From positions 1 through 64,000 of the forward strand of contig DGSO01000011.1 of assembly GCA_002393945.1 (NCBI GenBank): DNA of 64,000 bases. Reading direction: 5' to 3'. Below are positions 23,129 through 32,122 of this stretch, piece after piece. The position numbers were made by a program, and so were the translations under genes. Source of the DNA: Bacteroidales bacterium UBA4360 (lineage in GTDB: Bacteria; Bacteroidota; Bacteroidia; Bacteroidales; UBA932). The notes under the pieces were generated by a model. It saw nothing but the letters and a program-made list of their open reading frames with translations. It had not been told where the DNA came from and made no database searches. Numbering within the stretch: position 1 is the stretch's first letter; each line of letters starts with the position of its first letter.

Positions 23129-24844
23129 CTACCTGGAACCGCCGCCGTGGCCGCCTCCGAAGCCGCCGCCACCGCCTCCGAAGGATATACCGCCGCCACC
23201 GCCGGAAGAGCGGCGCTCCTGCGCGGCCTTTGCCGCCGCACGCTCTGCCTGCCTGTTAACGGCTGCCGACATCATGGACGTCGAAGACCGGTTGAGGCTG
23301 TTCAGGATGTAGTATGTGGTTGCGGTATCCAGCATGTTGGACTGCTGCACATACTCTTCGAAGATCTTGGGATACAGCTTCTCAAAGTTTTTGGCCACCT
23401 TGTCAGCTATGCCGAATGCGGCTGCGACTATCATGTACTTCTTCCACACGCCCACATCAGGAGCTGAGCGCTCATTTATGATGGTGAAGTCTTCGAGATA
23501 GTTCTTGAATTCCACGGCCCTGCAGCGCTCCTCCATGGATGCGGCCTGCCACACGGGGCGGTTGCAGTATATGGCCTCATTGGGCCAGGATGCGACTTCC
23601 GTGTCGTTGCGGTATGACCATTTCTTGAATTCATCGGCTTCCAGGAGGTCGTCTCCCGCCGCCTCCACAGCAGCAGCATAGACGGCCGATTCCATCTTGT
23701 CGGTGAACTGGGGAGGGTTGGACAGTTTCACAAAGCGGAGGTTTACGCGTTTTTCGCTCTTGGGATCCGGTTCGGTGCGGATGATTCCGTCTTGTATCCA
23801 CTTGAGGAAATAGGCGCTGATTACATCTGTATACGCTGTGGTCTTTTTCCTGCAAAGGTAGTCTCCGCTTTGCAGAAGGCTGTATATGACAGTAGGGTTG
23901 GCGTCGAAGGGAACGTCACGGGACCAGGAGTCTATTTTTGTTTTCCCGAACACTTCCTTCTTGTAACGGTTGCCGCTGGTGCGTCTCCAGATGCGTTTTA
24001 TCACGTACCATATAAGATACAGGACAAAGATGACCGGAAGACCCATAAAAATAAACGCCAAAAAAGCCAAGGCGGCGTAATCCCAGAAGGTTTTTTTCTC
24101 TTCACCGTAGTCGCTGCCCTTGAACGCCGTGTCCCTAAGCTCCTCAAAAGTGCCGTCACCCTGCTTCGAGGGCAGGAAAAGGCCTTTGTCGAAACTCACA
24201 AGCGCAGAGAAATTGCTGTCATACTTGAAGGGCTCAGTGGACTCGAAACAAATGGCGTTGTTGTCAAGCCTGGACTCTCCGACCATGCCGAAGCCCCAGT
24301 ACCGGACGTTGCAGGAATCGGCCTTTTCCCAGAACCAGGGGTCGGCGTCGGTCATGTTCACTATCTTGACGGACGCATGCTGGGGGCGTGTCTGCCACTG
24401 GTCGTTCAGGAAATGCCAGTGGAAACCGTCGCACTCCGGATAGGAGAGCACAAGGTTGTCGATGATATAGGAAATCGTGTAGACGTGGTCTCCGTACTGT
24501 CCCTGCCCCCAGCACAGTTCTATGTTGCCGCCGCTTTTCTCAACTATGCCGCAGCGGCGGGTTTTTGCCTCCAGGGAACGGTCTGAATTCCATTTCCTAC
24601 CGTCGTTGGCATACTCTTTCCCGTTTTCGAAAACGTGGAAATCGTGGATGTAGGATTTGCCGGGGTTGTCAATTGGGATGTACCACTCCGTGCCGCTTGT
24701 GACGGTTACGTCCCATTTCTGGATAACCTGGGCGTTACCGGTGCGGAAGAGGTTGACGGTGGTGGAGATGTCGCGTATCTCCTGCGCACGGGAAAACAGC
24801 GCAGCGGCCATCAGGGCCACTGCGGCGGATATAAGCCTTCTCAC
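23129..24844 (-). CDS. DUF2207 family membrane protein with glycine-rich C-terminus
   Basis: The 571-residue protein starts at a GTG (24844) one base after the lemA stop. This start gives a good signal peptide (VRRLISAAVALMAAALFSRA), whereas an upstream ATG would run through lemA. The exported N-terminal domain has EIRDISTTVNLFRTGNAQVI and EWYIPIDN as in DUF2207. A transmembrane helix follows at about residues 270-300 (FLAFIFMGLPVIFVLYLIWY). The cytoplasmic part includes DVPFDANPTVIYSLLQSGDY and KTTAYTDVISAYFLKWIQDG. The end is SSGGGGGISFGGGGGG plus further Gly/His. This protein and LemA co-occur widely; the role is unknown. Confidence 0.88.
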   Translation of the reverse strand: MRRLISAAVALMAAALFSRAQEIRDISTTVNLFRTGNAQVIQKWDVTVTSGTEWYIPIDNPGKSYIHDFHVFENGKEYANDGRKWNSDRSLEAKTRRCGIVEKSGGNIELCWGQGQYGDHVYTISYIIDNLVLSYPECDGFHWHFLNDQWQTRPQHASVKIVNMTDADPWFWEKADSCNVRYWGFGMVGESRLDNNAICFESTEPFKYDSNFSALVSFDKGLFLPSKQGDGTFEELRDTAFKGSDYGEEKKTFWDYAALAFLAFIFMGLPVIFVLYLIWYVIKRIWRRTSGNRYKKEVFGKTKIDSWSRDVPFDANPTVIYSLLQSGDYLCRKKTTAYTDVISAYFLKWIQDGIIRTEPDPKSEKRVNLRFVKLSNPPQFTDKMESAVYAAAVEAAGDDLLEADEFKKWSYRNDTEVASWPNEAIYCNRPVWQAASMEERCRAVEFKNYLEDFTIINERSAPDVGVWKKYMIVAAAFGIADKVAKNFEKLYPKIFEEYVQQSNMLDTATTYYILNSLNRSSTSMMSAAVNRQAERAAAKAAQERRSSGGGGGISFGGGGGGFGGGHGGGSR

Positions 24845-24845
24845 G

Positions 24846-25406
24846 TTACTTGCGGTCAAAGAGGTCCTTGGGAAGGTCGGCCTTTTCAGGGCGGTCCTGC
24901 AGGTATTCACGTACGGGGAAGCCCAGCATCGAGGCGATGACGGAGCCGGGGAAAGCGCGGACGTCACGGTTGTACTTGGTGACCGTGTCGTTGAAGCTCA
25001 TACGGGAATAGCGTACGTTCTCCTCATACTCGTAGTACTTGTTCATGGCAGTCTGGTAGGCCTCGGTGCCCTTCAGCTGCGGATACTGTTCCGCTACAGC
25101 TATAAGGCGTGCGGCGAAACCGCCAAGCGCGCTCTCCTGCGCATTGATTTCTTCGACGGTGGGATTTGCCGATGCCGAAGGACGGCGCATGCCGATGATC
25201 TTCTCATAATTCTCACCTTCCACAAGGTTTTCCTCACGGGCAATCTTGACGGCGGTTTCGAGGGCATCGTAACGGCTGGTCTGCTGGACGCTGATCTGCT
25301 TGAGGGCATTCTTGCAGAATTCATCTTCCTTCACGAGGCGGTTCTGGACGGAGATTACCCAAAGCACAAGGAGGGCTACAACTCCAAGGATGATAATAGT
25401 GGTCAT
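24846..25406 (-). CDS. lemA: LemA family protein
   Basis: The 186-residue protein has an N-terminal membrane anchor (TTIIILGVVALLVLWVIS) followed by a helical domain. Family motifs are NRLVKEDEFCKNALKQISVQ, RYDALETAVKIAREE, KGTEAYQTAMNKYYEYEENV and YNRDVRAFPGSVIASMLGF. LemA proteins are helical-bundle envelope proteins of unclear role, often encoded next to a DUF2207/TPM protein, as here (1-base gap to the GTG of the next gene). A consensus -7 box is at 25431-25438. Confidence 0.94.
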   Translation of the reverse strand: MTTIIILGVVALLVLWVISVQNRLVKEDEFCKNALKQISVQQTSRYDALETAVKIAREENLVEGENYEKIIGMRRPSASANPTVEEINAQESALGGFAARLIAVAEQYPQLKGTEAYQTAMNKYYEYEENVRYSRMSFNDTVTKYNRDVRAFPGSVIASMLGFPVREYLQDRPEKADLPKDLFDRK

Positions 25407-25430
25407 AGTACAAAAGGGTTTTGTTTTCTA

Positions 25431-25438
25431 CAAATTTA
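25431..25438 (-). promoter_or_regulatory. -7 box of lemA
   Basis: The minus strand reads TAAATTTG, an exact consensus, 24 bases before the lemA ATG. Confidence 0.5.
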
Positions 25439-25547
25439 TATCATTTTTTCTTAAACCGTCCACCATGAGTCGGATAAATGCAAAAAGTAATGCCTGCATA
25501 ATCTAAAAATAGTGAATATTAGCCATGCGGGCGCAGTTAAAAAGTTT

Positions 25548-25555
25548 TACTTTTG
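25548..25555 (+). promoter_or_regulatory. -7 box of the alpha-2-macroglobulin gene
   Basis: TACTTTTG is an exact consensus, 8 bases before the ATG at 25564. It lies downstream of an earlier in-frame ATG (25525), which argues for the later start. Confidence 0.5.
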
Positions 25556-25563
25556 GTATTGAA

Positions 25564-28500
25564 ATGAAACGAGTGGTCCACATAATTCTTCTGGCGTGCA
25601 TTGCCGCCTGTAACACGTATCTTATGGCACAAGAAAAAACCGGAAAGGACGGGTTCTCACAGCTGTGGGCCCGGTACAATGAACTTGACAAGGCCGACAA
25701 GCCGGCCCAGGCGGCCGCCGTGCTCCGTGAAATCAGGGAGCAGGCCGCCGATGCCCGCAGCCCTTATGACTTCTACCACGCCGGCTCAAACTACGTGAGC
25801 GCAGTCTCCAGCCGCAACTGGAAGGAGCGCGAAGGCGCCCTTGAGGAGTTCGCATCGGCTGTCAAGGAGTTCGATTACCCCATAGTGACCTACCTCTGGC
25901 TGAGGGATTACGGCGGCAGCCGCCCTGACATCGAGAAACTGCTGGAGAAGGACAGGGAGAGTCTCGCCGCTGAGTGCAACGCCCGCCTATACGCCCCCAT
26001 GAGATACATGAACGGGTACCTTCCAAAGTACATCGTCAGCGACTATGAGTTCATCCTCTGGGACCTGTACCTCAGTAACCGCTGGAACCGCAGCGCGCTT
26101 GAACAGTGCATAGGCGAGGGATATCCCAAGCGTGCCTTCCTGGAGTACTTCAAGGCTATGCAGTACCCCGAAAGCAGCCGGGGCCGGGATCTTGAGAAGG
26201 TTGTGGAGAAATATCCGCACACGGCAATATCCTTGTATGCAAGGGAAGAACTGCTGCTACTGGAGTTCTACAGCCTTGGCAGAAGCGACTCGTCGGAGCC
26301 GGAAGACTATGAAGACCTATACAAGGAGTGCAAGACCTTCCTGAAGGACAAAAAGCGCCTCTCCGGCGACGAGGCCGCCATAGCCGGAAATCTTGGCCAA
26401 GTGGAGGATCTGTGCAAGACACTTACCGAAGAAAAACTCGAGGTAAAGGCCGGCGGTGACAGTATAGCCGTGTGTTTCCGCAACATTGACAAGGCCGTGG
26501 TGACCATGTACAGGTGCGACGGCGGCTCCAAGGGCCCGGCCGTGAAGAAATGGAAGGTAAAGAACGGCACCCGCAGTTTCTATCTCATGGATACTGAGGA
26601 ATCGGCCATGCCCGGGGATCTCGATGACGGAGAATACCTGATAGTGGCCGCTTCGGAGGGGATATCGGCCCGTACGTATTATACGCACCACACCATCTCC
26701 CTTGCCTGGAGGAAGGACACCGACGGGTACAAGGTCTATGCCGCCTCCTGGCTGAGCGGAGAAAGCCTCCCCAGGGCCGATTTCTTCCTTTGCAAGGGCG
26801 GAAGGACGTTGATGAAGGAGACCATCGACATGAGCGGCTTTACCCTGCTCCCGGAAGACTGGATCAAGAGGATAGAGAAGAACGACAACGACAGATACAC
26901 CCTTTTCTGCTCCGTCACCGGAGAGGATGGCAAGACCCGCCGGAGCGGAAACGCCATCATCAGTAAAACCTGGCTGTCAGGGTCTTCGGGCGGCGGATCC
27001 GTATATACTCGCTGCCGCATTTTCAGGGACAGAGGGGCCTACAACCCCGGCGACACCCTCAAGTTCAAGGCCATCGTCTTCAAGGGGAACTTGACAGACC
27101 GGATGGATGTTTTGCCGGACGCTCCAGTCACAGCCGTCCTGTATAACGCAGAGAGCAAGGAACTAGAGCGGAAAGAGTTCACTAGCAATGAGTTTGGCTC
27201 GGTGGCGGGTGAATTCAAGCTCCCGGAAGGGCAAAAGAACGGGGACTTCTCCCTTTCCATTCTGGTTAACGGGGTGCGCAAGGAATCCCAGAGCTTCCGT
27301 GTAGACAGTTTTGTGCTTCCTACCTTCGACCTCAAGTTTGAAGCGCAGGACTCCCTCTATGTGCCGGGAGACATGGTAAAGGTGAAGGGTAAGGTCACAT
27401 CCTATTCAGGCCATACACTGGTGGGTGCAAATATAAACTTCAGGGTGCTCTGGTGGGGTGACAAAACCATTTTCGAGGCAGAATCGGCCCCGGAGGAGGA
27501 CGGAAGTTTTGCGCTGTCCTTCCCCGCGGACACCCCAGGCATATATGTGGTGGAGGCAAGAGTGACCGATGCTACCGGCGAGACGCAGGATTTCAGTACC
27601 TGGCTCTACATAAGCAACTCCATCCATGTGAAAATCAATCCTCTGAACGGGGCCGACGGCAGCCTCGTCCTCCTTTCAGACAATGACAACCCTTACTTCC
27701 GCCCCATTCTGCACCGCTATTATGAGGCGCCTCCAAGGGCCATCCTGAGGGGCTGCAAGGGCGTTTTTGAACTGTTCGTTACAGACTCGGACGGAGACAA
27801 GGTCCCCGGGACCATTGAATACAAGGTGCTGGGCGAAGACAAGGCCGTCCGCCTGGAGGGTTCGGCCTCTTCCGGCAGCAAGGTAGAGATAGACTTCTCC
27901 TCCCTTGCCGATGGCCTCTACTACCTGGATGCCCGCTGCGAAGTGGACGGAGGCAGGATTTACGACAATACACGCTGCACCATCCTCAATCAGGAGGGCT
28001 CCGTCATCGACGCTCCTGTGCGAAGGGTATTCGTCGCCGGGAAGGAGGAAATCCTGCCCGGGGAGGACATCAGCGTATTCTTTGGCTCGGCAGACGGCCC
28101 CACCTGGGCGGTAGTTACGCTCTTCGGCGACTGCAACCAGGTCCTGGAGACGCGCCTTCTGCACCTTGACGGCGAAAGAGGGAAGGACAGGAACAGTGCC
28201 GATATCACATTCCCCTACAAGGACTCCTATCCGGACGCTGTGCGCCTTTCCATCTTCTATTTCAAGTGCGGTCGTGACATTGACTGGAGCAAGACTTTCA
28301 CGCTGAGGCGGAAAAGCCTTGAGCTTCCGCTGTCCTTCTCCCGCTTTACCGATGAATCGGCACCCGGCACCCTGTGCACGTTCACGCTGGACACAGCCCC
28401 CGGAGCCGAGGCCCTTGTTGCGGTCTATGACAAGAGCATAGATGCCATCGCCCCCAATGAGTGGCCCCTGGTGAAGCTTCGCGGCTATACTGCAAACGGC

Positions 28501-30690
28501 GTCAATATAAGCGCTTCATCCGGCTCGGTTACCGGATTTGACCCCTTCACGGGAGAGGTGTATCTTACATCCCGGCCCAATTATGCAGAAGTGGAAGGAG
28601 AGCAGGAGCTCCTTCTGGAAGCTGCCCCCGTTTATGAGGCCGGCGAATCCGGCCGCAGGGAACTGAAGGAGGCGGATATCCCCGTCAGGACATCGTTCCG
28701 CAGCGCACTTTTCTTTGAACCTTTCCTAAGGGCCGATGAAAACGGACGCATCACCTTCTCCTTCCGGACATCGGACAAGCTGTCTACCTATTATGTACAG
28801 GTTTTCGCCCATGACAAGGAAATGAAAAACGCCACCGTGCGCCGGGAAATGCTGGTCACGATGCCCGTGAAAGTATCCATGGCAGAGCCTCTCTACCTAT
28901 ATGAGGGAGACATCTTGAAGCCTTCCGTGTCCGTTTCCAACAACAGCGACAAGCCTGTTTCCGGCACCCTTACCCTTTATGTTTACCCGGCAGAAGACGT
29001 CACAAAGCAGAAGCCCGTAAGCGTCAAGTCTGTTCCGCTGACGGTACCTCCACGCGGCGTCAAGGCCGAAGTGTTCAACGTCCCCGCAGCGGGGAACTGC
29101 CGCTCCATGAAGGCCGTATTCTCTGCCGGAGAGCTGTCGGACGCCATGCTTGTCACAGTGCCAGTCTTCGGGAAAATGCAGACTCTCACGGAAAGCCACA
29201 GCGCCGTGCTCCTTGCCGGGGCAAAGAAGAGCCAGGTGGTATCACGCCTAAGGAAAGAATTCGTAAATACCCCCGGTGCCAAGGCGGAACTCTCTGAAAT
29301 AAGTATCCTTGACATGGTCCGCGAGGCCATCCCGGCAAAGAAAAAGCCATACGGTTCAGACGTCCTTTCCCTTACGGAAGCATACTACGTAAGGCTTCTT
29401 GCCGCAGAGCTGGATGGCAAAAATGCCGACGAGACCGAGCTGCTGGAAAAGATTCTCGCCTGCCGCAATGCCGACGGAGGCTTCGGCTGGTTCCAGGGCA
29501 TGCCGTCGTCCCTGATGATTACTGCGGTGGTCATGGAGCGCTTCTCCCGCCTGGAGAGGGCCGGATTTGAGGTTCCGGACATCTCCTCATCGGCCTCCTT
29601 CCTTGACAGCCGGTACTTCATGGACAGCCAGCCCTACTGGTGCGGCTGGATTTCCGATGCGCAGTACATGTATGCCCGTTCCCTTTACCCGGAAGTGCCG
29701 TTCAATGCGCCATCGTCCAAGATCCTCGACAGATTCAAGGACGATGCCCCGGCATACCTGACTCCTTCCAAGGACGATGGCCGCGGCCTCAAGGGACGTA
29801 TCCTTGACAAGGCCCGCCGTATGCGCACCCTCCAGAATCTTGCAGAAACTGATGAAGGCCTGGCCCTGGCAAAGGCGTGGGGCATAAAGGGCGGGAAGGC
29901 TGCCCTGAAGGGCTCCATGGACGCCGACGTCGAATCCCTTCTGGACTATGCGGTAAAGCACCGGGACGGCGGCTGGTACTATCCCAATGCCGTCATGCCG
30001 TGGAGGGGCCTTCTTGAAACCGAGGCATACGCACACTCCCTCATCTGCGACCTCATGTCCACGGTGCCCACAGTACCCACCGGTCCCGGACCCATGCCTT
30101 ATGAGGTTGCCGACGGCATCCGCATCTGGCTTATGCTCCAGAAAGAAACGCAAAAATGGGGCGATGAGCCCGCATTCGTGGACGCCCTCACCTCCATTAT
30201 GATGGGCCGTGACGAAGTGCTTGAAACCAAGGTCCTTGTGCTCAAGGCCGATTACACGAAGCCTTTCGTGGAGGTGAAGGCCTCCGGCAACGGCTTCACC
30301 CTGGACAGGAAGTTCTTTGACAGCGATACGGGAGCGGAAATTCGCCCCGGGGAGGTTGTTCCCGTTGGCACCAAGATTACGTCCAGGTATGTGATATGGA
30401 ACCAGGAAAACCGCAGTTTCGTGCGCCTGTCGGCCACAAGGGAAGCATCCCTGAGGCCTGCTGACCAGCTCTCAGGCCTGTACGGACTGAACGGCTACCG
30501 CGACGTTCGTCCCGACCGCACCGAATACTGGTTCGACAGCTACCCCGAGGAGAATACTACCATTGAGGAAGATTTCTTCGTAACCCAAGCCGGAACTTTC
30601 CGCGCCCCGGTAATCACAGTGGAGTCCCTGTACGCGCCGCATTACCGCGCAAATGCGGGTTTTGGCGGCCCTTTGCAGGCATCGTGGTAA
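25564..30690 (+). CDS. Alpha-2-macroglobulin family protein
   Basis: The 1708-residue exported protein has a start at 25564 that fits both the signal sequence (MKRVVHIILLACIAAC) and the -7 box. The N-terminal helical region starts FSQLWARYNELDKADKPAQA and is typical of the Bacteroidota branch. MG2-like domains follow (FRDRGAYNPGDTLKFKAIV at about residue 490; SFVLPTFDLKFEAQDSLYV). The A2M domain begins RTSFRSALFFEPFLRADENG (about 1045) with FSFRTSDKLSTYYVQVF. A terpenoid-cyclase-like helical domain follows (NADGGFGWFQGMPSSLM). I find no CxEQ thioester motif, so covalent trapping is unlikely. Bacterial homologues act in the periplasm as protease inhibitors or envelope guards. It is followed after 12 bases by a TonB-domain gene. 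Confidence 0.92.
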   Translation: MKRVVHIILLACIAACNTYLMAQEKTGKDGFSQLWARYNELDKADKPAQAAAVLREIREQAADARSPYDFYHAGSNYVSAVSSRNWKEREGALEEFASAVKEFDYPIVTYLWLRDYGGSRPDIEKLLEKDRESLAAECNARLYAPMRYMNGYLPKYIVSDYEFILWDLYLSNRWNRSALEQCIGEGYPKRAFLEYFKAMQYPESSRGRDLEKVVEKYPHTAISLYAREELLLLEFYSLGRSDSSEPEDYEDLYKECKTFLKDKKRLSGDEAAIAGNLGQVEDLCKTLTEEKLEVKAGGDSIAVCFRNIDKAVVTMYRCDGGSKGPAVKKWKVKNGTRSFYLMDTEESAMPGDLDDGEYLIVAASEGISARTYYTHHTISLAWRKDTDGYKVYAASWLSGESLPRADFFLCKGGRTLMKETIDMSGFTLLPEDWIKRIEKNDNDRYTLFCSVTGEDGKTRRSGNAIISKTWLSGSSGGGSVYTRCRIFRDRGAYNPGDTLKFKAIVFKGNLTDRMDVLPDAPVTAVLYNAESKELERKEFTSNEFGSVAGEFKLPEGQKNGDFSLSILVNGVRKESQSFRVDSFVLPTFDLKFEAQDSLYVPGDMVKVKGKVTSYSGHTLVGANINFRVLWWGDKTIFEAESAPEEDGSFALSFPADTPGIYVVEARVTDATGETQDFSTWLYISNSIHVKINPLNGADGSLVLLSDNDNPYFRPILHRYYEAPPRAILRGCKGVFELFVTDSDGDKVPGTIEYKVLGEDKAVRLEGSASSGSKVEIDFSSLADGLYYLDARCEVDGGRIYDNTRCTILNQEGSVIDAPVRRVFVAGKEEILPGEDISVFFGSADGPTWAVVTLFGDCNQVLETRLLHLDGERGKDRNSADITFPYKDSYPDAVRLSIFYFKCGRDIDWSKTFTLRRKSLELPLSFSRFTDESAPGTLCTFTLDTAPGAEALVAVYDKSIDAIAPNEWPLVKLRGYTANGVNISASSGSVTGFDPFTGEVYLTSRPNYAEVEGEQELLLEAAPVYEAGESGRRELKEADIPVRTSFRSALFFEPFLRADENGRITFSFRTSDKLSTYYVQVFAHDKEMKNATVRREMLVTMPVKVSMAEPLYLYEGDILKPSVSVSNNSDKPVSGTLTLYVYPAEDVTKQKPVSVKSVPLTVPPRGVKAEVFNVPAAGNCRSMKAVFSAGELSDAMLVTVPVFGKMQTLTESHSAVLLAGAKKSQVVSRLRKEFVNTPGAKAELSEISILDMVREAIPAKKKPYGSDVLSLTEAYYVRLLAAELDGKNADETELLEKILACRNADGGFGWFQGMPSSLMITAVVMERFSRLERAGFEVPDISSSASFLDSRYFMDSQPYWCGWISDAQYMYARSLYPEVPFNAPSSKILDRFKDDAPAYLTPSKDDGRGLKGRILDKARRMRTLQNLAETDEGLALAKAWGIKGGKAALKGSMDADVESLLDYAVKHRDGGWYYPNAVMPWRGLLETEAYAHSLICDLMSTVPTVPTGPGPMPYEVADGIRIWLMLQKETQKWGDEPAFVDALTSIMMGRDEVLETKVLVLKADYTKPFVEVKASGNGFTLDRKFFDSDTGAEIRPGEVVPVGTKITSRYVIWNQENRSFVRLSATREASLRPADQLSGLYGLNGYRDVRPDRTEYWFDSYPEENTTIEEDFFVTQAGTFRAPVITVESLYAPHYRANAGFGGPLQASW

Positions 30691-30702
30691 ATCCTTAATA
30701 AT

Positions 30703-31677
30703 ATGATAATGAAAAAGATTCTGTCCTTGTTTGCAGCCGCAGCTGCTGCAGTGCTTCTCTCCCAGGCTGGGGCGGGGGCGCAAAATTACGCCATCTCTGT
30801 CCAGAACGACACCGTCTGGCATGGTTTCAATAACCTTTCTTACGATGGTATCGGGGCCCTGATACAGGAACAAGCTCCGGAGAACGTGTTCGTGTATATA
30901 GATTACACAACCTCCTTCCTCGTCTGCCAGGACATCCAGAGCGCCATTTCCATGTCTTCCGAGGCGGGTGTCGTGTTCATGAATCCGCTCAAGTATTCAG
31001 ACTGGGGAAAAGGCCGCAGATACGGCCCGTTCATGGCCGTCCACGAAAAATTCATGGAGTGGAGCCTTTTTGAAGATGCAAAGAAAAACGACACTGTCCT
31101 TGAAATTGACTCAAGCTGCAAGGACCCCCTCAAGGAACTTGGGAAGAAAGAATATACGGCCGTACTCCTTAAGCTTGACAAGAAGGCAACAGTTGGCTAT
31201 GTGTACGACTTCATCAGTAAAGTTGAGGAGGTATGCCCCAATATAGTGATAAAGGTTCCTGAAGGGGATTACTCCATGGCAGACTATATCCACATCTTCC
31301 AGACAGACCCTTCGGAGTACGACTTTGAGACTTACCCTTGCGTCATGGGCCAGGCCTGGACGGTTTACCGCGGAAGTGAGCTCTGGGACCCCCAGGACTT
31401 TGCGAAGAATCTTGTGGCTTTTGAAAGTATAACCAAGATTAAAGTCCCCGGAGCCCGTCCGGGAAAGGGCCGTGCAGTGGTGGAAATGACTGTTACTCCG
31501 CTTGGAACCCTGCAGGACGTAAAGATTGTACGTCCTTCCGCGCTTCCCGGTCTAGACTCCGTCATCGTCAATGCGGTAAGTGGCGCCCGCGCATTTTGGG
31601 TTCCACAGTACAAGAAGGACGCACCCATCAACGTAAAGGTTACTCTGCCCGTTGAGGGAGAGATTGGGGCGTACTGA
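30703..31677 (+). CDS. Exported protein with TonB C-terminal domain
   Basis: The 324-residue protein has a signal peptide (MKKILSLFAAAAAAVLLSQA, from Met at 30709; Met at 30703 is the alternative). Residues 30-230 are an unassigned domain (NDTVWHGFNNLSYDGIGALI). The C-terminal 85 residues fit the TonB energy-transducing fold (GRAVVEMTVTPLGTLQDVKI, then LDSVIVNAVSGARAFWVPQ and a terminal VTLPVEG). It lacks the Pro-rich spacer and inner-membrane anchor of true TonB, so it is more likely a periplasmic protein using the TonB_C fold. It is co-transcribed with the alpha-2-macroglobulin gene. Its 3' end overlaps the convergent small gene by 38 bases. Confidence 0.85.
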   Translation: MIMKKILSLFAAAAAAVLLSQAGAGAQNYAISVQNDTVWHGFNNLSYDGIGALIQEQAPENVFVYIDYTTSFLVCQDIQSAISMSSEAGVVFMNPLKYSDWGKGRRYGPFMAVHEKFMEWSLFEDAKKNDTVLEIDSSCKDPLKELGKKEYTAVLLKLDKKATVGYVYDFISKVEEVCPNIVIKVPEGDYSMADYIHIFQTDPSEYDFETYPCVMGQAWTVYRGSELWDPQDFAKNLVAFESITKIKVPGARPGKGRAVVEMTVTPLGTLQDVKIVRPSALPGLDSVIVNAVSGARAFWVPQYKKDAPINVKVTLPVEGEIGAY

Positions 31678-32122
31678 TTAGTTTTGGATAAGATTCTTTA
31701 CCTAAGGACAGCTTCCCCTCACGGGTGAAGCTGTTTCCTTCTATTACCACCCTGATGCCTTTACTGCCGTCGGTGACCAGAAACGTCCCCGAGCAGGAAG
31801 TGAGAAAGCCGTACCTGTCATCGTCTTTGGGGCGGCGCTGCAGCGTGTAGCCGATTTGCGGCGCTATGCTGTATGTATAGGGTGCGGTGACGGTGAAGGT
31901 CTTTGTGTCACCTTTGCTTGTCTTGAATTCCTTGACATGTGTGGACATCACAAAGCCCGACATGTCCAGGAAAGAGTATTCGAAACGTGATTTGTGGGTG
32001 TTGCGGTCACCGTCGGCATTGTCCACAATGGTTACGGTGATTTGCTGCAGCTGCGCCCTGGCGGTCCCCATGCCAAGAAGGCAGGAGACCAGCAGGGCCA
32101 GTATGCAGCGGAGGTCGGACAT
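31640..32122 (-). CDS. Secreted single-copy protein of an unassigned repeated domain
   Basis: The 160-residue protein has a signal peptide (CILALLVSCLLGMGTARA). It then has one copy of the ~115-residue domain that occurs three times in the protein at 33724-35367: QQITVTIVDNADGDRNTHKS, RFEYSFLD (where other copies have DYVICD), FTVTAPYTYSIAPQIGYTLQ and SGTFLVTDG. It lacks the conserved Cys of the other copies. Its ATG overlaps the previous gene's stop (TAATG), so it is the last gene of the operon. I know of no function. It is probably periplasmic or surface exposed. Confidence 0.75.
   Translation of the reverse strand: MSDLRCILALLVSCLLGMGTARAQLQQITVTIVDNADGDRNTHKSRFEYSFLDMSGFVMSTHVKEFKTSKGDTKTFTVTAPYTYSIAPQIGYTLQRRPKDDDRYGFLTSCSGTFLVTDGSKGIRVVIEGNSFTREGKLSLGKESYPKLISTPQSLPQRAE

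Noticed and set aside
30703..31677. Calling the gene tonB
   Set aside because: It has a cleavable signal rather than an inner-membrane anchor and no Pro-rich spacer; only the C-terminal fold is TonB-like.
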